Shown in pieces: positions 1-5,689 of a stretch of DNA of 5,816 nt; the first letter of the stretch is position 1; the number at the start of each line of letters is the position of its first letter. The translations under genes and the position numbers were made by a program. The DNA is from Gammaproteobacteria bacterium (GTDB lineage: Bacteria > Pseudomonadota > Gammaproteobacteria > UBA4575). Location: NCBI GenBank assembly GCA_027297825.1, contig JAPUHH010000222.1:1-5816 (forward strand), given 5' to 3'. A model generated the notes under the pieces. It was not told the origin of the DNA and did no database searches. It saw nothing but the letters and a program-made list of their open reading frames with translations.

Positions 1-771
1 CCCAAGAATATCGGTTCAGGCGGCGAAGAAATAAAGTTGCAGGCGACACTAAGTGAAGAGGTATCCATTGAACCTCAAGCCATTGATCTAGATATTGTTT
101 ATGAAGATCACTCTATTTTAGTGGTGAATAAGCCCGCAGGACTAGTCGTGCATCCGGGCGCCGGAAATTCTTCAGGAACCATGGCTAATGCATTGCTTCA
201 TCATGACCCCAGTCTGCGCTCGGTCCCAAGAGTGGGGATTGTGCATCGTCTTGATAAAGGCACCAGTGGGTTATTGGTCGTGGCCAAACAACTCCAAAGC
301 CATATCAATTTAGTGGAGCAATTGCAGCAACGTGAGGTAAGCCGTAAATACATTGCCTTGGCGCATGGCGAAATTATTGCAGGAGGGACTGTGAATACTG
401 CGATTGGTAGACATCCTGTAGATCGCAAACGTATGGCGGTAATTTCTTCAGGCAAGCCCGCGATTACTCATTACCGCGTGCGTCAACGTTATAAAGCGTG
501 CACATTATTGGATGTGCAACTTGAGACGGGTCGAACTCATCAAATACGTGTGCATATGGCGCATCTTCATAATCCACTTGTGGGTGATGCTGTCTATGGG
601 GGAAAAATTAAAACTACGAATGATTTAAATAGATCAAAATTAGCACAATTTCCTCGTCAAGCATTACTGGCAGCGAGCCTGGCCTTTAAACATCCGGATG
701 ATCAACGGGTATGTGAGTGGTCTGTGCCCATACCTGAGGATTTCCAACAATTGCTTAACGTGCTTGAGTAA
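1..771 (+). CDS. rluD: 23S rRNA pseudouridine synthase RluD, 5'-truncated by window edge
   Basis: Family knowledge: RluD makes pseudouridines 1911, 1915 and 1917 in helix 69 of 23S rRNA and supports late 50S assembly in the cytoplasm. The frame is open from base 1, so the TTG at 37 is not the true start. The 256 visible residues match E. coli RluD from about residue 70 of 326, and the N-terminal S4 RNA-binding domain is off the window. Seen: VNKPAGLVVHPG (window residues about 43-54), then the catalytic motif GIVHRLDKGTSG with the nucleophilic Asp at codon 253-255, and the second family motif ETGRTHQIRVHMAH followed by PLVGDAVYGG. The family often has D where this copy has G after HRLDK; the change is outside the catalytic Asp and probably harmless. 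The C-terminus ends soon after the PIPEDF segment and lacks the extra acidic tail of the E. coli protein. It is followed after 4 bases by the preferred pgeF start, so the two are likely cotranscribed. Confidence 0.96.
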   Translation, partial: PKNIGSGGEEIKLQATLSEEVSIEPQAIDLDIVYEDHSILVVNKPAGLVVHPGAGNSSGTMANALLHHDPSLRSVPRVGIVHRLDKGTSGLLVVAKQLQSHINLVEQLQQREVSRKYIALAHGEIIAGGTVNTAIGRHPVDRKRMAVISSGKPAITHYRVRQRYKACTLLDVQLETGRTHQIRVHMAHLHNPLVGDAVYGGKIKTTNDLNRSKLAQFPRQALLAASLAFKHPDDQRVCEWSVPIPEDFQQLLNVLE

Positions 772-775
772 AGCT

Positions 776-1531
776 GTGGGTAACAAACTACATCAGTATG
801 AATGGGTAAAGCCGAATTGGTCTGCTCCAGAAAATGTGGTGTGTTTTTCGACTACGCGTCGGGGTGGTGCCAGCCAAGGAAAATTTGCAAGTTTTAATCT
901 TGGTGCTCATGTTGCTGATAATGCGCAGCATGTTAAAACCAACCGAGAGATTTTAGTCCGCGAATTGCAGTTACCGAGCGAACCCATTTGGTTAGAGCAA
1001 CAACATGGCAAACAGATCATAAAGCTGACGTCTACTCGGACAAACAATATACAAGCGGATGCAGCTTATGTAACAGGGCCAGGGGGAGTGTGTGCGGTAC
1101 TGACGGCAGATTGCTTGCCGGTGTTGTTTTGTGATCGAGAAGGGGGCTCTGTTGCTGCCGCACATGTGGGTTGGCGTGGATTATTAAATGGTGTGTTAGA
1201 AAGCACACTCAAAGCATTTCCTGTTGAAGTTGATAAGGTCGTATGTTGGTTGGGCCCAGCCATCGGGCCGAGTAAATTTGAAGTGGGCGGAGAACTAAAG
1301 CAGGCATTCGTGAATAAAGATCTTAGGCATGAAGCGGCATTTCAGCCAAGTCAGGCTGACAAATTTTTAGCGAATATCTATCAGTTGGCAAAAAATATAT
1401 TAACCACTAATGGAGTGGATGCGATTTTTGGCGGTGGCTACTGCACCTATACCGAGAAAGAACGATTCTTTTCCTACCGTCGAGATGGTGCAACTGGTCG
1501 GATGGCGACCGTGATTTGGTTAAAGTCTTGA
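776..1531 (+). CDS. pgeF: Peptidoglycan editing factor PgeF (YfiH, laccase-domain family)
   Basis: Family knowledge: cytoplasmic PgeF/YfiH proteins remove wrongly made cell-wall precursors such as UDP-MurNAc-L-Ser. Relatives have been reported to show polyphenol-oxidase and purine-nucleoside activities. Seen: the metal-binding triad is intact, with His77 in EQQHGK, Cys113 in TADCLPVLF and His130 in AAHVGWRG, each exactly six residues past E. coli His71, Cys107 and His124. The C-terminal GGGYCTYTE, FFSYRRDGATGRMA block is also conserved. From the GTG at 776 the product has 251 residues against 243 in E. coli. The frame is open back to an ATG at 698, but that start would add 26 residues encoded inside rluD that match nothing in the family. 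GTG 776 has a weak GAG eight bases upstream. TTG 764 (reading MSKAVGNK) would overlap the rluD stop and is a real alternative. Translational coupling to rluD is likely. Confidence 0.95.
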   Translation: MGNKLHQYEWVKPNWSAPENVVCFSTTRRGGASQGKFASFNLGAHVADNAQHVKTNREILVRELQLPSEPIWLEQQHGKQIIKLTSTRTNNIQADAAYVTGPGGVCAVLTADCLPVLFCDREGGSVAAAHVGWRGLLNGVLESTLKAFPVEVDKVVCWLGPAIGPSKFEVGGELKQAFVNKDLRHEAAFQPSQADKFLANIYQLAKNILTTNGVDAIFGGGYCTYTEKERFFSYRRDGATGRMATVIWLKS

Positions 1532-1551
1532 CTTAGAACAATGGCAAGAAG

Positions 1552-1580
1552 CTTGAATTAAGTCAGACTTGGCCCCATTG
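1552..1580 (+). promoter_or_regulatory. Sigma-32 (RpoH) heat-shock promoter of clpB
   Basis: CTTGAAT at 1552-1558, a 14-base spacer, then CCCCATTG at 1573-1580. This matches the RpoH consensus (CTTGAAA, 13-15 bases, CCCCATnT) at all but one base of the -35 element and one base of the -10 element. Transcription would start near 1586-1589, giving a leader of about 30 bases before the clpB ATG. It lies in the 85-base gap between pgeF and clpB, so clpB can be induced without the upstream genes. No clear terminator separates it from pgeF, so read-through is also possible. Confidence 0.88.
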
Positions 1581-1616
1581 AATAAAATTAATTAAGTCAT
1601 TATTTGGAGTCGTGCC

Positions 1617-4223
1617 ATGCGGATGGAAAAATTAACCACAAAGTTTCAGCTTGCACTGCAAGATGCGCAATCTTTTGCAGTAGGCCGCGAGCAGCAATTT
1701 GTAGAGCCAATTCACCTTATGGAGGCAATGCTGGTACAGGAAAATAGCACTATAGCGGCTTTGTTTATGCGTGTTGGCGCCGATGCTAATTTAATTAAGC
1801 GGCGCTGTAAGGAAGCTATAGAACGCTTGCCTACCGTCACAGGAACTGCAGGCGAAGTGCATATATCAAATGCACTAGGAAATTTATTAAACATCACAGA
1901 TAAGTTAGCTCAGCAACAAGGCGACGAGTTCATTGCGTCTGAATTATTTGCAATAGCTGCACTAGAAGATAAAGGTGAATTAGGAGAAATTTTAAAAGGG
2001 GTTGGCGTAAATAAGGCGGCGCTAAGTTCCGCATTAAATACAATGCGTGCCGGTGAAAATGTAAGTGACCCTAATGCAGAAGACACACGTCAAGCATTGA
2101 GTAAGTATACCATCGACTTAACCGAACGTGCTGCACAAGGAAAATTGGATCCCGTCATTGGGCGCGATGACGAAATACGACGTGCCATACAAGTATTACA
2201 AAGGCGCACAAAAAATAATCCTGTACTTATTGGCGAACCAGGTGTGGGTAAAACCGCTATTGTAGAAGGGCTTGCGCTACGTATTGTAAATGGAGAGGTG
2301 CCCGAAGGAATTAAAAACAAAAAATTATTATCTCTTGATTTAAGTGCGCTGATTGCCGGCGCAAAATTTCGTGGTGAGTTCGAGGAGCGCTTAAAGGCGG
2401 TACTGAAAGACCTGTCTAAGCAAGAAGGGCAGATCATTTTATTTATTGATGAACTTCATACCATGGTGGGTGCAGGCAAAGCTGAAGGTGCGATGGATGC
2501 GGGTAATATGCTCAAGCCAGCTCTTGCTAGGGGTGAACTTCATTGTCTGGGAGCCACGACCTTGGATGAGTACCGGCAATATATTGAGAAAGATGCCGCA
2601 CTAGAGCGTCGTTTCCAGAAAATAATTGTTGACGAGCCCAGTGTCGAAGACACCATAGCCATTTTACGTGGACTTAAAGAGCGTTATGAAGTGCATCACG
2701 GTGTAGATATTACTGATCCTGCAATTGTAAGTGCGGCAACTCTTTCACATCGCTATATTTCTGATCGACAATTGCCAGACAAAGCGATTGACCTTATTGA
2801 TGAAGCCGCATCGCGTATTCGCATGGAAATTGATTCCAAACCAGAGGCGATGGACAAGCTCGATCGAAAATTAATTCAGCTAAAAATAGAAAGAGAGGCA
2901 TTAAAGAAAGAATCAGATGTAGCCTCTAAAAAACACTTAACTGAATTAGAGGCAGATATACAAAAATTAGGCAAGGAGTATGCAGATCTCGAAGAGATCT
3001 GGCGCTCTGAAAAAGCTAGTGTCCAAGGTTCTAAGGAGCTTAAAGAGGCGCTAGAGCAAGCTCGAATAGAACTTGATGCGGCTCATCGAGAGGGTGACTT
3101 AGCGAAAATGTCGGAACTGCAATACGGTCGTATTCCTGAGTTAGAAAAACAATTGCAGCAAGCGAGTGACGTAAACACAAAAGAACATAAGTTACTACGT
3201 AACAAAGTTACCGATGTTGAAGTTGCAGATATAGTGTCTCATTGGACGGGAATTCCTGTGTCAAAAATGTTGGCAGGTGAGCGCGAGAAGTTATTACAGA
3301 TGGAAGAGGCGTTACGTAAACGAGTCGTCGGTCAGAATGAGGCTGTAAAAATAGTGTCGGATGCAGTGCGTAGAGCAAGAGCGGGAATTTCTGACGCCAG
3401 AAGGCCAAATGGTTCATTTTTATTTCTTGGTCCTACAGGTGTGGGTAAAACCGAACTTACTAAAGCGTTGACTAGTTTCTTGTTTGACAGTGAAGACGCG
3501 CTCATTCGTGTAGATATGTCGGAGTTTATGGAGAAACATTCTGTAGCCCGATTGATTGGAGCGCCGCCCGGTTATATTGGGTATGAGGAAGGTGGCTATT
3601 TAACAGAAGCGGTGCGTCGCAAGCCTTACAGCGTAATACTGCTGGATGAGATCGAGAAAGCACACCCAGATGTATTTAATATTTTACTTCAAGTGCTTGA
3701 TGATGGTCGTTTAACGGATGGTCATGGCCGCACAGTAGATTTTAAAAACACGGTAGTCATTATGACCTCAAATTTAGGGAGTGACATCATACAAGAGCTT
3801 GCCGATAAAAATTTAAATGCCGCAGAAAATTATGCAAACATGAAAACTGCAGTAATGGAAATTGTAAACACACGTTTTAGACCAGAGTTTATTAACCGTA
3901 TTGATGATATCTGTGTGTTTCATCCGTTAGCGCAAGAACATATTCGTGCCATTGCGCAAATACAATTGGATCAGTTACAAAATAGACTCTCGGATAGAGA
4001 CATCAAACTTACATACTCAGATGCTGCCTTAGAGAAGCTTTCTGAAGCAGGATTTGATCCAGTGTATGGCGCACGTCCATTAAAAAGGGCAATACAACAA
4101 ATGATCGAAAACCCACTCGCACAAGCCCTGTTAGCAGGGGAGATTCTGTCCGGTCAGGTCATTCAAGTCGATTTGCTAGGGGATAAATTAAGCTTTGTGA
4201 GTATCGATTCCATCGTCACCTAA
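1617..4223 (+). CDS. clpB: ATP-dependent disaggregase ClpB (Hsp100)
   Basis: Family knowledge: hexameric cytoplasmic AAA+ disaggregase that threads aggregated proteins through its pore together with DnaK/DnaJ/GrpE. Seen in order: N-domain about 1-145; NBD1 with Walker A GEPGVGKT 206-213, Walker B ILFIDE ending at Glu279, pore-loop Phe251 (GAKFRG; Tyr in E. coli, Phe common) and arginine fingers Arg331/Arg332; coiled-coil M-domain about 410-525 with Tyr503 of the DnaK-contact region; NBD2 with Walker A GPTGVGKT 605-612, pore-loop Tyr653 (GYIGYEEGG), Walker B Asp677-Glu678, arginine finger Arg761 and sensor-2 Arg820 (GAR). All catalytic residues are present. Length is 868 against 857 in E. coli: about five extra residues near 725-745 and a slightly longer C-terminus. 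The ATG start is set by GGAG at 1606-1609, seven bases upstream, and by alignment (MRMEKLTTKF against MRLDRLTNKF). Codon 149, the internal GTG start in E. coli, is GTA here. Confidence 0.98.
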   Translation: MRMEKLTTKFQLALQDAQSFAVGREQQFVEPIHLMEAMLVQENSTIAALFMRVGADANLIKRRCKEAIERLPTVTGTAGEVHISNALGNLLNITDKLAQQQGDEFIASELFAIAALEDKGELGEILKGVGVNKAALSSALNTMRAGENVSDPNAEDTRQALSKYTIDLTERAAQGKLDPVIGRDDEIRRAIQVLQRRTKNNPVLIGEPGVGKTAIVEGLALRIVNGEVPEGIKNKKLLSLDLSALIAGAKFRGEFEERLKAVLKDLSKQEGQIILFIDELHTMVGAGKAEGAMDAGNMLKPALARGELHCLGATTLDEYRQYIEKDAALERRFQKIIVDEPSVEDTIAILRGLKERYEVHHGVDITDPAIVSAATLSHRYISDRQLPDKAIDLIDEAASRIRMEIDSKPEAMDKLDRKLIQLKIEREALKKESDVASKKHLTELEADIQKLGKEYADLEEIWRSEKASVQGSKELKEALEQARIELDAAHREGDLAKMSELQYGRIPELEKQLQQASDVNTKEHKLLRNKVTDVEVADIVSHWTGIPVSKMLAGEREKLLQMEEALRKRVVGQNEAVKIVSDAVRRARAGISDARRPNGSFLFLGPTGVGKTELTKALTSFLFDSEDALIRVDMSEFMEKHSVARLIGAPPGYIGYEEGGYLTEAVRRKPYSVILLDEIEKAHPDVFNILLQVLDDGRLTDGHGRTVDFKNTVVIMTSNLGSDIIQELADKNLNAAENYANMKTAVMEIVNTRFRPEFINRIDDICVFHPLAQEHIRAIAQIQLDQLQNRLSDRDIKLTYSDAALEKLSEAGFDPVYGARPLKRAIQQMIENPLAQALLAGEILSGQVIQVDLLGDKLSFVSIDSIVT

Positions 4224-4257
4224 ACAATAAGGTAACTTGTACATTCCCCATTGTTTA
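4221..4257. repeat. 8-bp inverted repeat starting at the clpB stop codon
   Basis: TAAACAAT (4221-4228, beginning with the clpB TAA) is the exact reverse complement of ATTGTTTA (4250-4257), with a 21-base gap. The stem is AT-rich and has no T-run after it, so it is unlikely to terminate on its own. It could protect the 3' end of the clpB mRNA or be chance. Confidence 0.3.
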
Positions 4258-4265
4258 ATGCAACG

Positions 4266-4346
4266 ATGAAAAAATTAGTGATTACGATTAAATCGTTAGC
4301 CTTTACGATCAAGGCAATGGTTAGCGATATCGCCTTTTTTCTCTAG
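4266..4346 (+). CDS. Possible 26-residue hydrophobic small protein with heptad repeat
   Basis: ATG at 4266 to TAG at 4344-4346. With the preceding Thr codon the frame reads as seven-residue blocks: TMKKLVI, TIKSLAF, TIKAMVS, then DIAFFL. The DNA is correspondingly repeated: ACGAT occurs at 4263, 4284 and 4305, exactly 21 bases apart, in the same frame. The product would be short, basic at the N-terminus and rich in aliphatic and Phe residues, so it could sit in or on the membrane. Against it: there is no Shine-Dalgarno sequence upstream of the ATG, and the frame runs through a likely clpB terminator, whose T-run encodes Phe-Phe. It resembles no family that I recognise. It may be a chance frame in a repeat-derived 3' region. 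Confidence 0.22.
   Translation: MKKLVITIKSLAFTIKAMVSDIAFFL
4311..4340 (+). terminator. Candidate intrinsic terminator after clpB
   Basis: AAGGC (4311-4315) can pair with GCCTT (4332-4336), with AT/AT pairs inside after one mismatch, and six T residues follow (4335-4340). The loop is long and the stem weak. The same AAGGC can instead pair with an upstream GCCTT (4299-4303, loop of seven). ATCGCCT (4329-4335) can also pair with AGGCGAT (4345-4351). It is the best terminator-like site behind clpB but clearly weaker than the one at 5609-5646. Confidence 0.4.
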
Positions 4347-4535
4347 GCGATCTGTGAGACCGTTTCAACCTGCTCCTCTCGCATGACCCACTTAATGGTC
4401 AAGCTAATTTTAATTCGATCTCCCTTGCGGTTTAGATGACACTCAACTCTATAGCCTTTATCGGCACTGGCGATAGAAGCGTTAAATGCCAATACAACGG
4501 AAGCGGGAATTAAATTGTGATTTTAATATGATCAT
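4343..4535 (-). pseudogene. Frameshifted gene for a small secreted or periplasmic protein
   Basis: On the minus strand GGAG (4546-4543) lies seven bases before an ATG (4535-4533) that begins MIILKSQ and then runs to an early stop. Skipping one base just after codon 7, in the TTT run, joins this start to a frame open to TAG at 4345-4343. The joined product has 63 residues: charged start, hydrophobic core LIPASVVLAFNASI, and an ASA|DK signal-peptidase I site near residue 24. A mature part of about 39 residues follows, with one Cys and alternating polar/hydrophobic stretches (YRVECHLNRKGDRIKISLTI). The downstream frame alone has no usable start, because a stop and no ATG/GTG precede it. The match of ribosome site, n-region and h-region across one extra base argues for a recent +1 frameshift, a sequencing error or, less likely, programmed frameshifting. 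No family is recognised. Confidence 0.45.
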
Positions 4536-4555
4536 GTTGGTGCTCCAGTTTTATT

Positions 4556-4573
4556 GTTTACACTGTAGTAAAC
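4556..4573. promoter_or_regulatory. 18-bp inverted repeat upstream of the small minus-strand gene
   Basis: GTTTAC (4556-4561), six bases, GTAAAC (4568-4573). Read on the minus strand it ends ten bases before the GGAG ribosome site of the small frameshifted gene. This would suit an operator or a leader hairpin. No regulator can be named from the sequence, and a 6-bp dyad can occur by chance. Confidence 0.28.
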
Positions 4574-4658
4574 GAATGGGGTTAGATTTGGTTGACAGCT
4601 ACCACTCGAATGGTAAGTAATTGAGCTGAATATGATTTATATGGCGCAAATATTTAGC

Positions 4659-5504
4659 TTACTTGTGCTCCACTGTAGATGATTTTGCTAAAACATAATC
4701 TAAGGCTTTGGTGGGAAGAATTCTTCTTAAAACTGCAAATAGATAGGTGGGGAAGGTTACAAAATACCTGGCTTTGGGCTGAGGATTTTCAAGGGCATGA
4801 ATAATGCTTTTTAATACAGCTTCAGGCCCTAGCGTAAACGGCACTGTAGGGCCTAGTTTGTTTAATTTTTTTTCTGTAGCTTGATATTGGGCTTGGAACC
4901 GGGAGTTTTTGCTATCGATGAATTCCTTATGCCTGAGTAAACTGTTTTGGCGAAAGCGGCTTGTGATTGGACCAGGTTCAATTAAAGACACATGAATATT
5001 TGTATTTTTTAATTCTAAACGCAATGTGTCTGTAATACCTTCTAAGGCGAATTTGGATGCGATATAAGCACCGCGTAATGGCATGGCTACCATTCCTAGT
5101 ACAGAACTAATTTGTATTATTCTTCCATGTTCTTGTTTGTGCATGGTGAGGAGTACAGTATTGGTGAGTTCGACCAAGCCAAATAAATTTGTTGCAAATT
5201 GCTGTTGTAATGCTTCGCGAGTTAAATCTTCTACTGCTCCGGGTTGCTCATAGCCGGCATTATTAATGAGTGCAAACAAATTTCCTCTGGATTCGCGTAA
5301 CACAGTTTTAACTGCTTGTTGAATATCCTTGGAGCTACTTACATCTAATTGTAGGCAACGCAGTCCTTGCTGAGTAAGCCGTTCAATGTCTTGTTGTTTT
5401 CTTGCGGAGGCAAAAACTTGATAACCCCGTTGTTGTAAAGTTTGTGCAATATGCAATCCAATTCCAGAAGAACAGCCAGTTATTAAAACAGATCTTTTTT
5501 GCAT
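4659..5504 (-). CDS. Classical SDR-family NAD(P)-dependent oxidoreductase
   Basis: A 281-residue cytoplasmic short-chain dehydrogenase/reductase. Seen: Rossmann dinucleotide motif TGCSSGIG 9-16; Arg35 at the end of beta-2 (ASARK), which suggests NADP(H); LDV with Asp54; NNAG 81-84; and the catalytic set Asn106, Ser134, Tyr147 and Lys151 (spacing S-x12-Y-x3-K), followed by EPGPI 176-180. The C-terminal part (about 185-281) is longer than in the 250-residue core SDRs and resembles the group of E. coli YbbO and retinol/steroid dehydrogenase-like SDRs; this is recalled similarity, and the substrate is unknown. The ATG start places the glycine motif at the usual distance, though its ribosome site is weak (GAG at 5512-5510). 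The gene converges with clpB and stands alone, behind a strong terminator. A TATGAT at 5533-5528 on the minus strand is a possible -10 without a good -35. Confidence 0.93.
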   Translation of the reverse strand: MQKRSVLITGCSSGIGLHIAQTLQQRGYQVFASARKQQDIERLTQQGLRCLQLDVSSSKDIQQAVKTVLRESRGNLFALINNAGYEQPGAVEDLTREALQQQFATNLFGLVELTNTVLLTMHKQEHGRIIQISSVLGMVAMPLRGAYIASKFALEGITDTLRLELKNTNIHVSLIEPGPITSRFRQNSLLRHKEFIDSKNSRFQAQYQATEKKLNKLGPTVPFTLGPEAVLKSIIHALENPQPKARYFVTFPTYLFAVLRRILPTKALDYVLAKSSTVEHK

Positions 5505-5535
5505 GGGTACTCAGTTACGTAAACATAATCATATA

Positions 5536-5570
5536 ATTGATTTGCGGTAAGACAGTACAAGTAAATCAAT
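5536..5570. promoter_or_regulatory. Wide 8-bp inverted repeat in the dehydrogenase promoter region
   Basis: ATTGATTT (5536-5543) and AAATCAAT (5563-5570) are exact reverse complements, with 19 bases between and centres 27 bases apart. The left half touches the possible -10 TATGAT (5533-5528, minus strand), and the right half lies near where a -35 would end. That layout would suit a repressor or activator bound at two half-sites. The AT-rich composition makes chance possible. Confidence 0.28.
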
Positions 5571-5608
5571 GAGCTTGTTAGGTAAAAGATATATTTTTTT
5601 CCAGCCAT

Positions 5609-5646
5609 AAAAAAAGCCGGGCTTCTAGTATGAAGCCCGGCTTTTT
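5609..5646 (-). terminator. Strong intrinsic terminator, usable from both sides
   Basis: AAAAAGCCGGGCTTC (5611-5625) pairs perfectly with 5632-5646 around the six-base loop TAGTAT. The core is an 11-bp stem from AGCCGGGC onward, and the stem reaches 15 bp with its A/T ends. On the minus strand it is followed by seven T residues, so it ends transcription of the gene whose stop is at 5682-5684. On the plus strand five T residues follow. It insulates the dehydrogenase gene from its upstream neighbour. Confidence 0.93.
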
Positions 5647-5662
5647 GTGATGCCTTAGTTAT

Positions 5663-5689
5663 ATCTTAAAGATTCTAGATCTTAAAGAT
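5663..5689. repeat. Imperfect 16-nt tandem duplication of a palindromic 11-mer
   Basis: ATCTTAAAGAT occurs at 5663-5673 and again at 5679-5689, separated by TCTAG. Each copy is itself a dyad (ATCTT-A-AAGAT). The 16-base units starting at 5663 and 5679 agree at 13 positions. The right copy contains the TAA stop of the minus-strand gene (5684-5682), so the unit looks like a short duplication at that gene's 3' end. The two copies could also pair with each other as an AT-rich hairpin. Confidence 0.7.

Larger units (their letters stand above)
4224..4658. other. 435-base region between clpB and the dehydrogenase gene
   Basis: No standard-length gene is present. The left third holds hairpins, a T-run and a 26-codon plus-strand frame (4266-4346). 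The middle holds the remains of a small minus-strand gene (4343-4535). The right third (about 4556-4658) holds an 18-bp inverted repeat (4556-4573), a TTGACA at 4592-4597 on the plus strand without a convincing -10 partner, and a partial dyad TACCA/TGGTA at 4600-4615. The region separates the plus-strand clpB from a minus-strand gene, so it is a convergent intergenic space, unusually long and structured for one. Confidence 0.6.

Noticed and set aside
37..771. A complete 244-residue gene starting at TTG 37
   Set aside because: The frame is open to base 1 and the residues before 37 continue the RluD alignment, so this is the middle of a gene cut by the window edge.
698..775. N-terminal extension of pgeF from ATG 698
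   Set aside because: It would lie inside rluD, has no family match, and makes the protein clearly longer than its homologs. GTG 776 or TTG 764 fits better.
2090..2437. 115-residue minus-strand frame inside clpB, and similar antisense frames at 201-455, 1066-1263, 1712-1897 and 3208-3417
   Set aside because: All lie opposite strongly conserved coding sequence, and their products show no recognisable domain. They are reading-frame shadows.
4324..4333. Perfect palindrome GCGATATCGC as terminator stem or operator
   Set aside because: It cannot fold into a stable hairpin because no loop remains, and a single 10-bp palindrome within a coding or terminator region is weak evidence for an operator.
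4592..4621. Plus-strand sigma-70 promoter with TTGACA at 4592-4597
   Set aside because: The -35 is perfect, but no -10 at 16-18 bases scores above four of six matches, and no gene follows on the plus strand. It could only make RNA antisense to the dehydrogenase gene.
4561..4678. Direct repeat CACTGTAG at 4561-4568 and 4671-4678
   Set aside because: Eight bases, two copies and no further flanking similarity; expected by chance in AT-rich sequence.
4221..5646. CRISPR array, toxin-antitoxin pair or mobile element in the intergenic region
   Set aside because: The 21-nt repeats are too degenerate and have no unique spacers. There is no transposase or integrase, no terminal repeats or target duplication, and the small frames lack features of a known toxin-antitoxin family.
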